From assembly GCF_000429605.1 (NCBI RefSeq), contig NZ_KE386925.1, forward strand, positions 337,209 to 401,208: a DNA stretch of 64,000 nucleotides. Direction: 5' to 3'. The notes below the pieces were generated by a model that saw only the letters and a list, made by a program, of their open reading frames with translations, had not been told where the DNA came from and did no database searches. This document shows positions 56,234-64,000 of the stretch, in pieces (within the stretch, counting starts at the first letter, position 1; each line of letters opens with the position of its first letter). The translations under genes were made by a program, and so were the position numbers. The stretch is from Azonexus hydrophilus DSM 23864. Its GTDB lineage: Bacteria > Pseudomonadota > Gammaproteobacteria > Burkholderiales > Rhodocyclaceae.

Positions 56234-59113
56234 ATGAAGACCCTGCCCTTGAGCGCCCTGGAGCAGCACGACGAGTTCATCGACCGTCACATCGGCCCCT
56301 GCACCACTGAAATGACCGAGATGCTGGCCACCATCGGTGCCGCCAGCCTCGACCAGCTGATCGACCAGACCGTCCCGGCCGCCATCCGCCTGCCGGCTGA
56401 CCTGCCGCTGCCGGCCCCGCGCCGCGAACACGAGGCACTCGCCGACCTGAAGGCGATCGCCAGCAAGAACGTGATCCAGAAGTCGTGCATCGGCATGGGC
56501 TACTACGACACGCTGACGCCCAAGGTGATCCTGCGCAACGTCATGGAAAACCCCGGCTGGTACACCGCCTACACGCCCTACCAGGCCGAAATCGCCCAGG
56601 GCCGCCTGGAAGCGCTGATGAACTTCCAGCAGATGGTCGTCGACCTGACCGGGCTGGAAATCGCCAACGCCTCGCTGCTCGACGAAGCCACCGCCGCCGC
56701 CGAAGCCATGACGATGGCCCGCCGCGTTTCCAAGTCGAAGTCGAACCGCTTCCTGGTCGACGCCGCCTGCTTCCCGCAGACCATCGACGTGGTCAAGACG
56801 CGCGCCGCCTACTTCGGCTTCGAACTGGTGATCGCTGCGGTCGACACGGTAAAAGACGAAGAATTCTTCGGCGCCCTGCTCCAGTACCCGAACGACAACG
56901 GTGAAGTGCGCGACCTCAGCGCGATCATCGCCGGCCTCAAGGCACGCGGCACCACGGTCGCCGTCGCCGCCGACCTGATGGCGCTGGTGCTGCTCAAGTC
57001 GCCGGGCGCCATGGGCGCCGACATCGCCCTCGGTTCGAGCCAGCGCTTCGGTATCCCGATGGGCTTCGGTGGCCCGCACGCCGCCTTCTTCGCCACCCGC
57101 GAAGCCTTCGTCCGCTCGATGCCGGGCCGCATCATCGGCGTTTCCAAGGACGCACGCGGCAAGACTGCCTACCGCATGACGCTGCAGACGCGCGAACAGC
57201 ACATCCGCCGCGAGAAGGCCAATTCCAACATCTGCACCTCGCAGGTACTGCTCGCCAACATGGCCGGCATGTACGCCGTTTACCACGGCCCGCAAGGCCT
57301 GAAGACGATCGCCACGCGCATCCACCGGCTGACCGCGATCCTCGCCGAAGGCCTCAAGCGCGCCGGCGTCAAGCTGCTCACCGGGCAGTTCTTCGACACC
57401 GTCCATATCGACCTCGGCGCCCGCGCCGAGAGCATCCATCAGGCGGCTGTCGCCGCCGGCTACAACCTGCGCCGCGTCTCGGCCGGCGTCCTCGGCGTCT
57501 CCTTCGACGAAACGACGACGCGCAACGATGTTGCCGAACTGTTCAAGCTGATCACCCAGGTCACGCTCGACATGGAAACCTTCGACGCTCAGCTCGCCGC
57601 CGCCGACCCGGCGCTGCCGGCCGCCCTGCTGCGCGATGACGCGATCCTCGCGCACCCGGTGTTCAACACGCACCACACCGAGCACGAGATGCTGCGCTAC
57701 CTGAAGTCGCTGCAGAACAAGGACCTGGCGCTCGACCATTCGATGATCTCGCTCGGCTCGTGCACGATGAAGCTGAACGCGACCAGCGAAATGATCCCGG
57801 TCACCTGGCCGGAATTCGGCGGCATCCACCCGTTCGCCCCGCGCGAGCAAGTCGCCGGCTACCACGAGATGATCGCCGGCCTGACCGAATGGCTGAAGAC
57901 GGTGACCGGCTTCGACGCCATCTGCATGCAGCCGAACTCCGGCGCCCAGGGCGAATACGCCGGCCTGGTGGCGATTGCCCGCTACCACGCCAGCCGTGGC
58001 GAAGCGCACCGCAAGGTCTGCCTGATCCCGAAATCGGCGCACGGCACCAACCCGGCCACCGCCCAGATGTGCAACATGCAGGTCGTCGTCGTCGATTGCG
58101 ACGACAACGGCAACGTCGATGTCGCCGACCTCAAGGCCAAGGCTGAGGAACACAAGGACGACCTGGCCTGCCTGATGATCACCTACCCATCGACGCACGG
58201 CGTGTTCGAGGAAGCGGTTCGCGAGATCTGCGCCATCGTCCATGCCAACGGCGGCCAGGTATACATGGACGGCGCCAACCTCAACGCCCAGGTCGGCCTG
58301 ACCTCGCCCGGCTTCATCGGCGCCGACGTCAGCCACATGAACCTGCACAAGACCTTCGCCATCCCGCACGGCGGCGGCGGACCGGGCATGGGCCCGATCG
58401 GCCTGAAGGCCCACCTCGCACCGTTCATGGCCAACCACGCGGTCGCCGCCATCGACGGTCCGCACGGCGGCCAGGGCGCGGTCTCGGCGGCGCCCTTCGG
58501 TTCGGCGTCGATCCTGACCATTTCTTGGATGTACCTGGCGATGCTCGGCGGCGCCGGCGTCAAGAAGGCGACCCAGGTCGCCATCCTCAACGCCAACTAC
58601 ATCGCCACCAAGCTCAAGGACCACTACCCGGTGCTCTACGTCGGCAAGAACGGCCGCGTCGCGCACGAGTGCATCCTCGACATCCGCCCGATCAAGGCCG
58701 CCACCGGCATCGCCGAGATCGACATCGCCAAGCGCCTGATGGACTACGGTTTCCACGCACCGACGGTGTCCTTCCCGGTCGCCGGCACGATCATGGTCGA
58801 GCCGACGGAATCGGAATCGAAGGCTGAACTGGACCGCTTCATCGAAGCCATGGTCAGCATCCGCGAAGAAATCCGCCAGATCGAGAACGGCGTGTGGACG
58901 GCCGACAACAATCCGTTGAAGAACGCCCCGCACTCCCAGGCCGACGTCATCGACGCCGACTGGCTGCATCCGTACAGCCGCCAGCAAGCCGTCTTCCCGC
59001 TGCCCTGGGTGGCCGCCAACAAGTTCTGGCCGAGCGTCAACCGCATCGACGATGTGTATGGCGACCGCAACCTGAACTGTGCCTGTCCGCCGCTTTCGGC
59101 CTACGAGGACTGA
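56234..59113 (+). CDS. gcvP: Glycine dehydrogenase (decarboxylating), P protein
   Basis: A 959-residue full-length P protein, not the split form. The N-terminal half includes [20 protein letters not shown] and [20 protein letters not shown]. The PLP lysine is in [19 protein letters not shown]. It decarboxylates glycine and loads the H-protein lipoyl arm. Its stop overlaps the start of the next gene by 1 nt (TGATG). Confidence 0.97.
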   Translation: MKTLPLSALEQHDEFIDRHIGPCTTEMTEMLATIGAASLDQLIDQTVPAAIRLPADLPLPAPRREHEALADLKAIASKNVIQKSCIGMGYYDTLTPKVILRNVMENPGWYTAYTPYQAEIAQGRLEALMNFQQMVVDLTGLEIANASLLDEATAAAEAMTMARRVSKSKSNRFLVDAACFPQTIDVVKTRAAYFGFELVIAAVDTVKDEEFFGALLQYPNDNGEVRDLSAIIAGLKARGTTVAVAADLMALVLLKSPGAMGADIALGSSQRFGIPMGFGGPHAAFFATREAFVRSMPGRIIGVSKDARGKTAYRMTLQTREQHIRREKANSNICTSQVLLANMAGMYAVYHGPQGLKTIATRIHRLTAILAEGLKRAGVKLLTGQFFDTVHIDLGARAESIHQAAVAAGYNLRRVSAGVLGVSFDETTTRNDVAELFKLITQVTLDMETFDAQLAAADPALPAALLRDDAILAHPVFNTHHTEHEMLRYLKSLQNKDLALDHSMISLGSCTMKLNATSEMIPVTWPEFGGIHPFAPREQVAGYHEMIAGLTEWLKTVTGFDAICMQPNSGAQGEYAGLVAIARYHASRGEAHRKVCLIPKSAHGTNPATAQMCNMQVVVVDCDDNGNVDVADLKAKAEEHKDDLACLMITYPSTHGVFEEAVREICAIVHANGGQVYMDGANLNAQVGLTSPGFIGADVSHMNLHKTFAIPHGGGGPGMGPIGLKAHLAPFMANHAVAAIDGPHGGQGAVSAAPFGSASILTISWMYLAMLGGAGVKKATQVAILNANYIATKLKDHYPVLYVGKNGRVAHECILDIRPIKAATGIAEIDIAKRLMDYGFHAPTVSFPVAGTIMVEPTESESKAELDRFIEAMVSIREEIRQIENGVWTADNNPLKNAPHSQADVIDADWLHPYSRQQAVFPLPWVAANKFWPSVNRIDDVYGDRNLNCACPPLSAYED

Positions 59114-59637
59114 TGGTCGATTTCTCGGCAATCGCCAGATGGCCCAACGTCCCCGACTGTTTCGAGTGGCTTTCGCTCGACCGGCGCGGGGACTGGCGAT
59201 TGCAGGGAGAACGGGTGACGCACCACGGCCTGGTCGAGTTCATGAACCGGCAGTATGGTTCGGACGAGGCCGGCCGCTGGTTCGTCCAGAACGGCCCGCA
59301 GCGGGTCTATGTCGATCTTGCCTGCACACCGTGGGTTTTTCGCCGCGACGGTGAAGGTTTCGTCAGCCACACCGGGGCGTCGGCCGGCGAAGTTCGCGCT
59401 GTGCTGCTCGACGACGAAGGCAGCTTCCTGATCGAAGCCGAACTCGGTATCGGTCTGCTTGACGACCGCGACCTGGCCGCCTGTCTGGCCGAATGCTCAC
59501 CTGACGACGAAACCAGCCTGCTCGCTTTCCTGCGTGATGCTGCTCCGCCGGTACGCTGGCGCGACCTGCCACTCACACGCATTGCTGCGGCCGAACTGGC
59601 CGCGCGCTACCGTTTCGTCGCTCAGCCGCGCGGCTGA
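59113..59637 (+). CDS. Conserved hypothetical protein downstream of gcvP
   Basis: A 174-residue soluble protein I can only call betaproteobacterial-type hypothetical. Visible segments are IARWPNVPDCFEWLSLDRRG, GLVEFMNRQYGSDEAGRWFV and GPQRVYVDLACTPWVFRRDG, followed by an acidic C-terminal half. It has no signal peptide. It overlaps the gcvP stop by 1 nt, so it is probably part of the gcv transcript. Many small DUF proteins of this type accompany housekeeping operons. Confidence 0.75.
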   Translation: MVDFSAIARWPNVPDCFEWLSLDRRGDWRLQGERVTHHGLVEFMNRQYGSDEAGRWFVQNGPQRVYVDLACTPWVFRRDGEGFVSHTGASAGEVRAVLLDDEGSFLIEAELGIGLLDDRDLAACLAECSPDDETSLLAFLRDAAPPVRWRDLPLTRIAAAELAARYRFVAQPRG

Positions 59638-59644
59638 AGCCGGC

Positions 59645-59845
59645 TCAAGGCTCCTCGCCTTCGTCGTTGGCCTGCAACCACCACAGCAAATCTTCTCCTT
59701 GCAGCGGGGTCGGGATCATCTGGTTGCGTTTCCAGCGAAATACCGGGCCGTAGGGCACGTAGCGTGCCATCACCTGGCCTTGCCGGGTGACGCCGAAAAA
59801 CGGCCAGCCCGATCGGATGGCCTGGCGGATCTGTTCATGGGTCAT
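59645..59845 (-). CDS. Small hypothetical protein
   Basis: A 66-residue protein, MTHEQIRQAIRSGWPFFGVT at its start, then RYVPYGPVFRWKRNQMIPTP and DLLWWLQANDEGEEP. It is rich in Trp/Arg with no membrane segment. The start is set where a GAGGA-like Shine-Dalgarno precedes ATG; an in-frame extension reaches the arginase gene. Its 3' end is 7 nt from the convergent hypothetical. I do not recognise the family. Confidence 0.6.
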   Translation of the reverse strand: MTHEQIRQAIRSGWPFFGVTRQGQVMARYVPYGPVFRWKRNQMIPTPLQGEDLLWWLQANDEGEEP

Positions 59846-59906
59846 CTTGTTGTCCTCCCGCAGTCTCGACTGCAGTATCCCGCACGCCCGGGCAGCGGGC
59901 AAGCCT

Positions 59907-60800
59907 TCAGCGGCCGAGCAAGGCACCGATCAGGTTCGAGATCAGCCGGGCGGTACTTCCATGGCGGTCACGGTCCGGGTTGTACTCGACGATTTCCATC
60001 GCCCGCAAACCAGGCTGGGTGGCAATCCAGTGCAAGGCAGTCTGGACATCGCTGGCCATCAGCCCATCGGGTTCGGGGCTACCGACACCGGGCGCCAGTC
60101 GCGGATCGATGGCATCGAGGTCAAGGGTCACGCCAAAGCCCGCCGGCGCGCCCCTGACGAGCGCCACGGCCTCGTCGAGACAGGCGGCGAAGCCGCGCGA
60201 TTCGATTGCTTCGGCCATGATCACGCGCACCCCGGCGCGTGCCAGGAAATCGAATTCTTCGGGTTCGTAACTGCGGGCGCCGAGCACGACGGTATGCGCC
60301 GGACTGAGCTGCGCGCCCTTGAGGCCAAGGCCAAGCAGACGCTTGTCTCCCTGACCGAGCAGGCAGGCCAGCGGCATGCCGTGAATTGCGCCCGAATAAG
60401 TGCTTTCCGGGGTATGACTGTCGAGGTGGGCATCGATCCAGAGCAGGCCGAGCGGTGCGCCGAGTGCCGCAGCGACGCCGCTCCAGGTGCCGATGGCGAC
60501 CGAATGATCGCCGCCGATGACCAGCGGGAAATTCCCCGCCTTCAGGGTCTGGGCAACCTCGTCGGCGAGCTGCCGGCAAAGTGCCGCGATCCGCTGCACC
60601 GGAGCCTGCCCGCCGGCCGGAGGCGGTGCATACAGCGTCCGCCCCCAGTCGAGTTGCGGATGCCTGGCCAGTTCGTGCCAGGCCTGGGAGTGGTGAAATG
60701 CAACGGGCCCATCGGCACAGGCCCGATCCTGGGCACCCAGTCCGCTGGCGGCACCGATGATGCGGATGCCGCCCGGACCTTGGTGCCGATCAGCGTTCAT
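59907..60800 (-). CDS. rocF: Arginase
   Basis: A 297-residue ureohydrolase. Manganese-ligand motifs are GGDHS, DAHLDSH and LDLDAIDP, all intact. Length and the SGAIHGMPLACLLG and ARSYEPEEFDFL segments favour arginase over agmatinase. It converts arginine to ornithine and urea. The gene is 24 nt upstream of no obvious partner: the CBS gene on its upstream side is a separate unit. Confidence 0.9.
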   Translation of the reverse strand: MNADRHQGPGGIRIIGAASGLGAQDRACADGPVAFHHSQAWHELARHPQLDWGRTLYAPPPAGGQAPVQRIAALCRQLADEVAQTLKAGNFPLVIGGDHSVAIGTWSGVAAALGAPLGLLWIDAHLDSHTPESTYSGAIHGMPLACLLGQGDKRLLGLGLKGAQLSPAHTVVLGARSYEPEEFDFLARAGVRVIMAEAIESRGFAACLDEAVALVRGAPAGFGVTLDLDAIDPRLAPGVGSPEPDGLMASDVQTALHWIATQPGLRAMEIVEYNPDRDRHGSTARLISNLIGALLGR

Positions 60801-60824
60801 GGGATGAAAGCCGACCCGATGGGC

Positions 60825-61220
60825 TTACCAGAGCTTTTCCAGCGCCTTCAGCGCATCGGTGCGCGACAACTGACCGACCAGCCGACCATCGGCAACCACC
60901 GGATAGCAGTGATAGTGATGGGCGACGAACAGTTCGACCGCATCGGCCATCGACGACGTGTCGGACAGGGTCTTGACCTGAACGGTCATGTGCTGGCCAA
61001 CCGGGCCGCCCGGCTGTTCGTAGTAGGAAGCGTTGAGTGCGACCTTCAGGCCATCTTTTTCGGAGAAGAAACCGACCAGCTTGCCTTCAGCATCGACCAC
61101 CGGCGCGCCGGTCAGACGATGTTCGAGCAACTGGTGTACGGCGGTGAGCACATCCATTTCCGGCTTGAAAGCCAGCGGATCTGCGGTCATGTAATCCTTG
61201 ACGAGCAACGATTTGAGCAT
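60825..61220 (-). CDS. CBS-domain protein
   Basis: A 131-residue protein of two CBS motifs: VKDYMTADPLAFKPEMDVLT and LTGAPVVDAEGKLVGFFSEK in the first half, then VKTLSDTSSMADAVELFVAH and CYPVVADGRLVGQLSRTDAL. Tandem CBS modules bind adenine nucleotides and regulate partner proteins. The start MLKSLLVKDYM fits the fold; a longer in-frame reading is not credible. It is 2 nt after nqrM on the minus strand, so it may share the nqr transcript. Confidence 0.9.
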   Translation of the reverse strand: MLKSLLVKDYMTADPLAFKPEMDVLTAVHQLLEHRLTGAPVVDAEGKLVGFFSEKDGLKVALNASYYEQPGGPVGQHMTVQVKTLSDTSSMADAVELFVAHHYHCYPVVADGRLVGQLSRTDALKALEKLW

Positions 61221-61222
61221 GC

Positions 61223-61453
61223 CTATTCCTTTGTTTGGGCACTTTCCTGCGCGTTTTCCTGCGCCTCGGCTTGCGCTTTCATGCGGGCCAGACGCTTGTC
61301 GCAGGGATTCTTGCAGCCGGCAGCACACTCGACGTCGATCGCCTTGTAGCCGCCACAACTGCCGGCAATCGGCTTGCGTCCGAAGAGCACGCCGACTGCC
61401 ATCAACAGGACCAGCAGGACGATGACTCCGAAAGTGATCAGGAACATTTCCAT
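61223..61453 (-). CDS. nqrM: Na+-NQR maturation protein NqrM
   Basis: A 76-residue DUF539 protein with one N-terminal membrane segment (MFLITFGVIVLLVLLMAVGV) and four Cys: GSCGGYKAI, VECAAGCKNPCDK. NqrM is needed to insert iron into the NqrDE site of Na+-NQR. An AAGGAGG Shine-Dalgarno precedes the ATG. It is 27 nt after nqrF, the normal place. Confidence 0.94.
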   Translation of the reverse strand: MEMFLITFGVIVLLVLLMAVGVLFGRKPIAGSCGGYKAIDVECAAGCKNPCDKRLARMKAQAEAQENAQESAQTKE

Positions 61454-61480
61454 GCCGATCCTCCTTCCCTTGTTCCGTCC

Positions 61481-62707
61481 TTAACCACCAAAATCGTCGA
61501 GCATGATGTTTTCGCGCTCGACGCCGAGATCCAGCAGCATCTTGATCACGGCGGCGTTCATCATCGGTGGTCCGCACATGTAGAACTCGCAATCCTCGGG
61601 CGCCGGATGGTCCTTGAGGTAGTGCTCGTACAACACGTTGTGGATGAAGCCGGTGTAGCCGGTCCAGTTGTCTTCCGGCAAGGGATCGGACAGTGCCAGA
61701 TGCCACTTGAAGTTCGGATTTTCCTCGGCCAGCTTGTCGAATTCCTCGACGTAGAAGGCTTCGCGCATCGAGCGCGCACCGTACCAGAAGCTGATCTTGC
61801 GCTTGGACTTCAGGCGCTTCATCTGGTCGAAGATGTGCGAGCGCATCGGCGCCATGCCGGCACCGCCGCCGATGAAGACCATCTCGTTGTCGGTTTCGCG
61901 GGCGAAGAACTCGCCGAACGGACCATAGACGGTGACCTTGTCGCCCGGCTTCAGGTTGAAGACGAACGAGGACATCTTGCCCGGCGGGATATCGTCACGG
62001 TTGGGCGGTGGCGAAGCGACACGGATGTTGAACTTGACGACGCCCTTCTCTTCCGGATAGTTGGCCATCGAGTAGGCGCGGATGACCGGCTCGTCGACCT
62101 TGGAAACGAAGCGCCACATGTTGAACTTGTCCCAGTCACCGCGATATTCGGGCTGGATGTCGAAGTCCTTGTAGTTGGCAACGTGCGGCGGGCATTCGAG
62201 CTGGACGTAACCGCCGGCCCGGAAGTCGACGTTCTCGCCTTCCGGCAAGCGCAGCGTCAGTTCCTTGATGAAGGTAGCGACGTTCGGGTTGGACTCGACC
62301 GTGCATTCCCACTTCTTGACGCCGAACACTTCTTCCGGCACTTCGATCTTCATGTTCTGCTTGACCGGCGTCTGGCAGGACAGGCGCCAGCCGGCCTTGG
62401 CATCGCGCTTGGTGAAGTGCGATTCCTCGGTCGGCAGCATCTCGCCGCCGCCTTCGTGGACCTGGCACTTGCACTGCGCACAGGTGCCGCCGCCGCCGCA
62501 GGCGGAAGACAGGAAGATGTTGTTGTTGGCCAGCGTCTGCAGCAGCTTGCCGCCCGCTGGTACGGTGATGGTGCGCTCGTGATTGATTTCGATGGTCACG
62601 TCGCCACTCGACACCAGCTTGGCGCGGGCGGCGATGATGAACATCGCCAGTGCCAGCACGATGACGGTGAACATGCCGATCGCGAGCAGGATTTCCTGAA
62701 TATTCAT
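61481..62707 (-). CDS. nqrF: Na+-translocating NADH:quinone reductase subunit F
   Basis: A 408-residue NqrF. An N-terminal membrane anchor precedes a [2Fe-2S] ferredoxin domain ([14 protein letters not shown], with a further Cys in RLSCQTP). A FAD/NADH reductase module follows, with [30 protein letters not shown] and [13 protein letters not shown]. It takes electrons from NADH into the sodium pump. It is 12 nt after nqrE. Confidence 0.97.
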   Translation of the reverse strand: MNIQEILLAIGMFTVIVLALAMFIIAARAKLVSSGDVTIEINHERTITVPAGGKLLQTLANNNIFLSSACGGGGTCAQCKCQVHEGGGEMLPTEESHFTKRDAKAGWRLSCQTPVKQNMKIEVPEEVFGVKKWECTVESNPNVATFIKELTLRLPEGENVDFRAGGYVQLECPPHVANYKDFDIQPEYRGDWDKFNMWRFVSKVDEPVIRAYSMANYPEEKGVVKFNIRVASPPPNRDDIPPGKMSSFVFNLKPGDKVTVYGPFGEFFARETDNEMVFIGGGAGMAPMRSHIFDQMKRLKSKRKISFWYGARSMREAFYVEEFDKLAEENPNFKWHLALSDPLPEDNWTGYTGFIHNVLYEHYLKDHPAPEDCEFYMCGPPMMNAAVIKMLLDLGVERENIMLDDFGG

Positions 62708-62719
62708 CCCTGCCCCTCC

Positions 62720-63328
62720 TTACAGTTGAACGCCGGAGAAGGACATGAAGCCCAGCGACATCAACCCGATGGTGATGAAGGTGATGCCCAGGCCTTGCAG
62801 ACCTTCGGGCACGTCGCTGTACTTCAGTTTCTCGCGGATACCGGCCAGCAGCGCAATCGCCAGCGCCCAGGAGAACCCGGAGCCGAGGCCATAGACGACG
62901 CTTTCGCCGAAGTTGTAGTCACGCTCGACCATGAACAGCGAACCGGCCATGATCGCGCAGTTCACCGTGATCAGCGGCAGGAACACGCCGAGCGCGTTGT
63001 ACAGACTGGGCACATACTTGTCGAGCAGCATTTCCAGGATCTGCACGATCGCGGCGATGACCCCGATATACGACAGCAGGCCGAGGAAGGACAGGTCGAC
63101 ATCGGGCATGCCGGCCCAGGCCAGCGCACCGTCACGCAGCAAATAGGCGTAGATCAGGTAGTTGGCCGGAATGGTGATGGTCTGCACGACAACCACGGCG
63201 ACACCGAGACCGATGGCGGTTTCAACCTTCTTCGAGATGGCGATGAAGGTACACATGCCGAGGAAGAAGGCCAGTGCCATGTTCTCGATGAACACGGCGC
63301 GGACGAACAGGCTGAGATAATGTTCCAT
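62720..63328 (-). CDS. nqrE: Na+-translocating NADH:quinone reductase subunit E
   Basis: A 202-residue integral membrane subunit. It carries the NqrE pattern [20 protein letters not shown] with a Cys that, with NqrD, holds the membrane iron site, and [19 protein letters not shown]. About six membrane segments are visible. It starts 1 nt after nqrD and precedes nqrF. Confidence 0.96.
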   Translation of the reverse strand: MEHYLSLFVRAVFIENMALAFFLGMCTFIAISKKVETAIGLGVAVVVVQTITIPANYLIYAYLLRDGALAWAGMPDVDLSFLGLLSYIGVIAAIVQILEMLLDKYVPSLYNALGVFLPLITVNCAIMAGSLFMVERDYNFGESVVYGLGSGFSWALAIALLAGIREKLKYSDVPEGLQGLGITFITIGLMSLGFMSFSGVQL

Positions 63329-63329
63329 A

Positions 63330-63998
63330 TTAATAGGCCTCCTTGTCGACGACCTGATGCGCCATGCGGAACGCCGGCTTCTCGATCTGCTCGCGGCGCC
63401 ACATGCGCAGGCCCCAGATCAGCAGGCCGATCAGGAAGAATGCCGAGGGCGGCAGCAACAGCATGCCGTTCGGCACATACCAGCCACCATCCTTGACCAG
63501 CGGCAGGACTTCGATGCCCATCAGCTTGCCGGCGCCGAACAGCTCGCGCACGATGCCGAGGGAAATCAGCACGGCACTGTAGCCGAGGCCGTTGCCGATG
63601 CCGTCGAGGAAGGAAATCCACGGCGGATTCTGCATGGCGAAGGCTTCGGCACGGCCCATGACGATACAGTTGGTGATGATCAGGCCGACGAACACCGACA
63701 GTTGCTTGGCCAGGCTGTAGGCGAAGGCCTTGAGCACCTGATCGACGACGATGACCAGCGAGGCGATGATGACCATCTGCACGATCATCCGGATCGAACC
63801 CGGAATCTGCGCCCGGATCGACGCGATGAACAGGTTGGAGAACCCGGTCACCAGCGTCAGCGCGATCGACATCACCAATGCCGTCTTGAGGTTGGAGGTC
63901 ACCGCCAGCGCCGAACAGATACCGAGGATCTGCAGACCGATCGGGTTGTTGGCGAAGACGGGGTTAAGCAGTACTTCCTTGGCTGTATGCTTGGACAT
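63330..63998 (-). CDS. nqrD: Na+-translocating NADH:quinone reductase subunit D
   Basis: A 222-residue membrane subunit, complete to its ATG two bases before the window edge. It has [40 protein letters not shown] and an SVFV segment between membrane helices. It forms the iron-binding membrane pair with NqrE. The rest of the nqr operon (A, B, C) lies outside the window on the right, upstream on this strand. Confidence 0.96.
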   Translation of the reverse strand: MSKHTAKEVLLNPVFANNPIGLQILGICSALAVTSNLKTALVMSIALTLVTGFSNLFIASIRAQIPGSIRMIVQMVIIASLVIVVDQVLKAFAYSLAKQLSVFVGLIITNCIVMGRAEAFAMQNPPWISFLDGIGNGLGYSAVLISLGIVRELFGAGKLMGIEVLPLVKDGGWYVPNGMLLLPPSAFFLIGLLIWGLRMWRREQIEKPAFRMAHQVVDKEAY

Positions 63999-64000
63999 GA

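Noticed and set aside
56117-59131. 1004-codon open frame antisense to gcvP
   Set aside because: Complement of gcvP; translation is Asp/Gly/Arg-rich and unlike a protein family.

Overview
The window is a high-GC, gene-dense bacterial chromosome segment. The gene set points to a betaproteobacterium, most likely Rhodocyclales (Dechloromonas/Azonexus-like). The indicators are Na+-translocating NADH:quinone reductase genes, a ModE/Mop/ModD molybdate set, a DUF2478 protein, a NifX-like protein, a tandem glycine riboswitch ahead of gcvTHP, and the rimP-nusA-infB-rbfA-truB-rpsO-pnp operon. No rRNA is present, so the placement is inference from gene content.

Region 1 (1-9.8 kb): a complete type I-E CRISPR-Cas locus on the minus strand, in the order WYL regulator, cas3, cse1, cse2, cas7e, cas5e, cas6e, cas1e, cas2e. 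It is followed by a leader and the first repeat of an array that leaves the window on the left. Region 2 (9.8-17.8 kb): housekeeping and accessory genes. These are an M15 peptidase, an ArsC/YffB-family gene whose 5' end appears twice around a 550-bp AT-rich insertion carrying a small membrane-protein gene, an Hsp33 missing two of its four zinc cysteines, an OmpA-like lipoprotein, MarR, a DapB-like reductase, a GlcD-like oxidase, RimO and DUF2478.

Region 3 (17.8-31.9 kb): two metal-oxyanion uptake clusters. The first runs small acidic protein, XRE regulator, TonB receptor, Tat-exported binding protein, di-haem cytochrome, Cys-rich peptide and ModC/ModA/ModB-like genes, with most neighbours overlapping. 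The second is mop, divergent from modE-modA-TSUP-modB-modC-modD. A HepT/MntA toxin-antitoxin pair lies between them. A CG[C/T]TATATA motif resembling half of a ModE box lies ahead of the first cluster, mop and modE, which suggests one molybdenum-responsive regulon. The first cluster is the best candidate here for an undescribed system.

Region 4 (31.9-39.6 kb): a divergent QorR/QorB-type pair with an inverted-repeat operator, a NifX-like protein, a SIMPL protein, a response-regulator diguanylate cyclase, UDP-glucuronate epimerase, UDP-glucose dehydrogenase, tRNA-Arg, tRNA-Pro and dksA. Region 5 (39.6-54.2 kb): a long minus-strand block of translation and RNA genes. It has a recognisable promoter and a terminator-like leader ahead of rimP, then rluB, scpB, scpA, trpS, an M50 protease, a YciO-like gene and a PHP phosphatase. 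Region 6 (54.2-64 kb): a tandem glycine riboswitch with an unusually long structured linker, gcvT-gcvH-gcvP, two hypotheticals, arginase, a CBS protein and nqrM-nqrF-nqrE-nqrD at the right edge.
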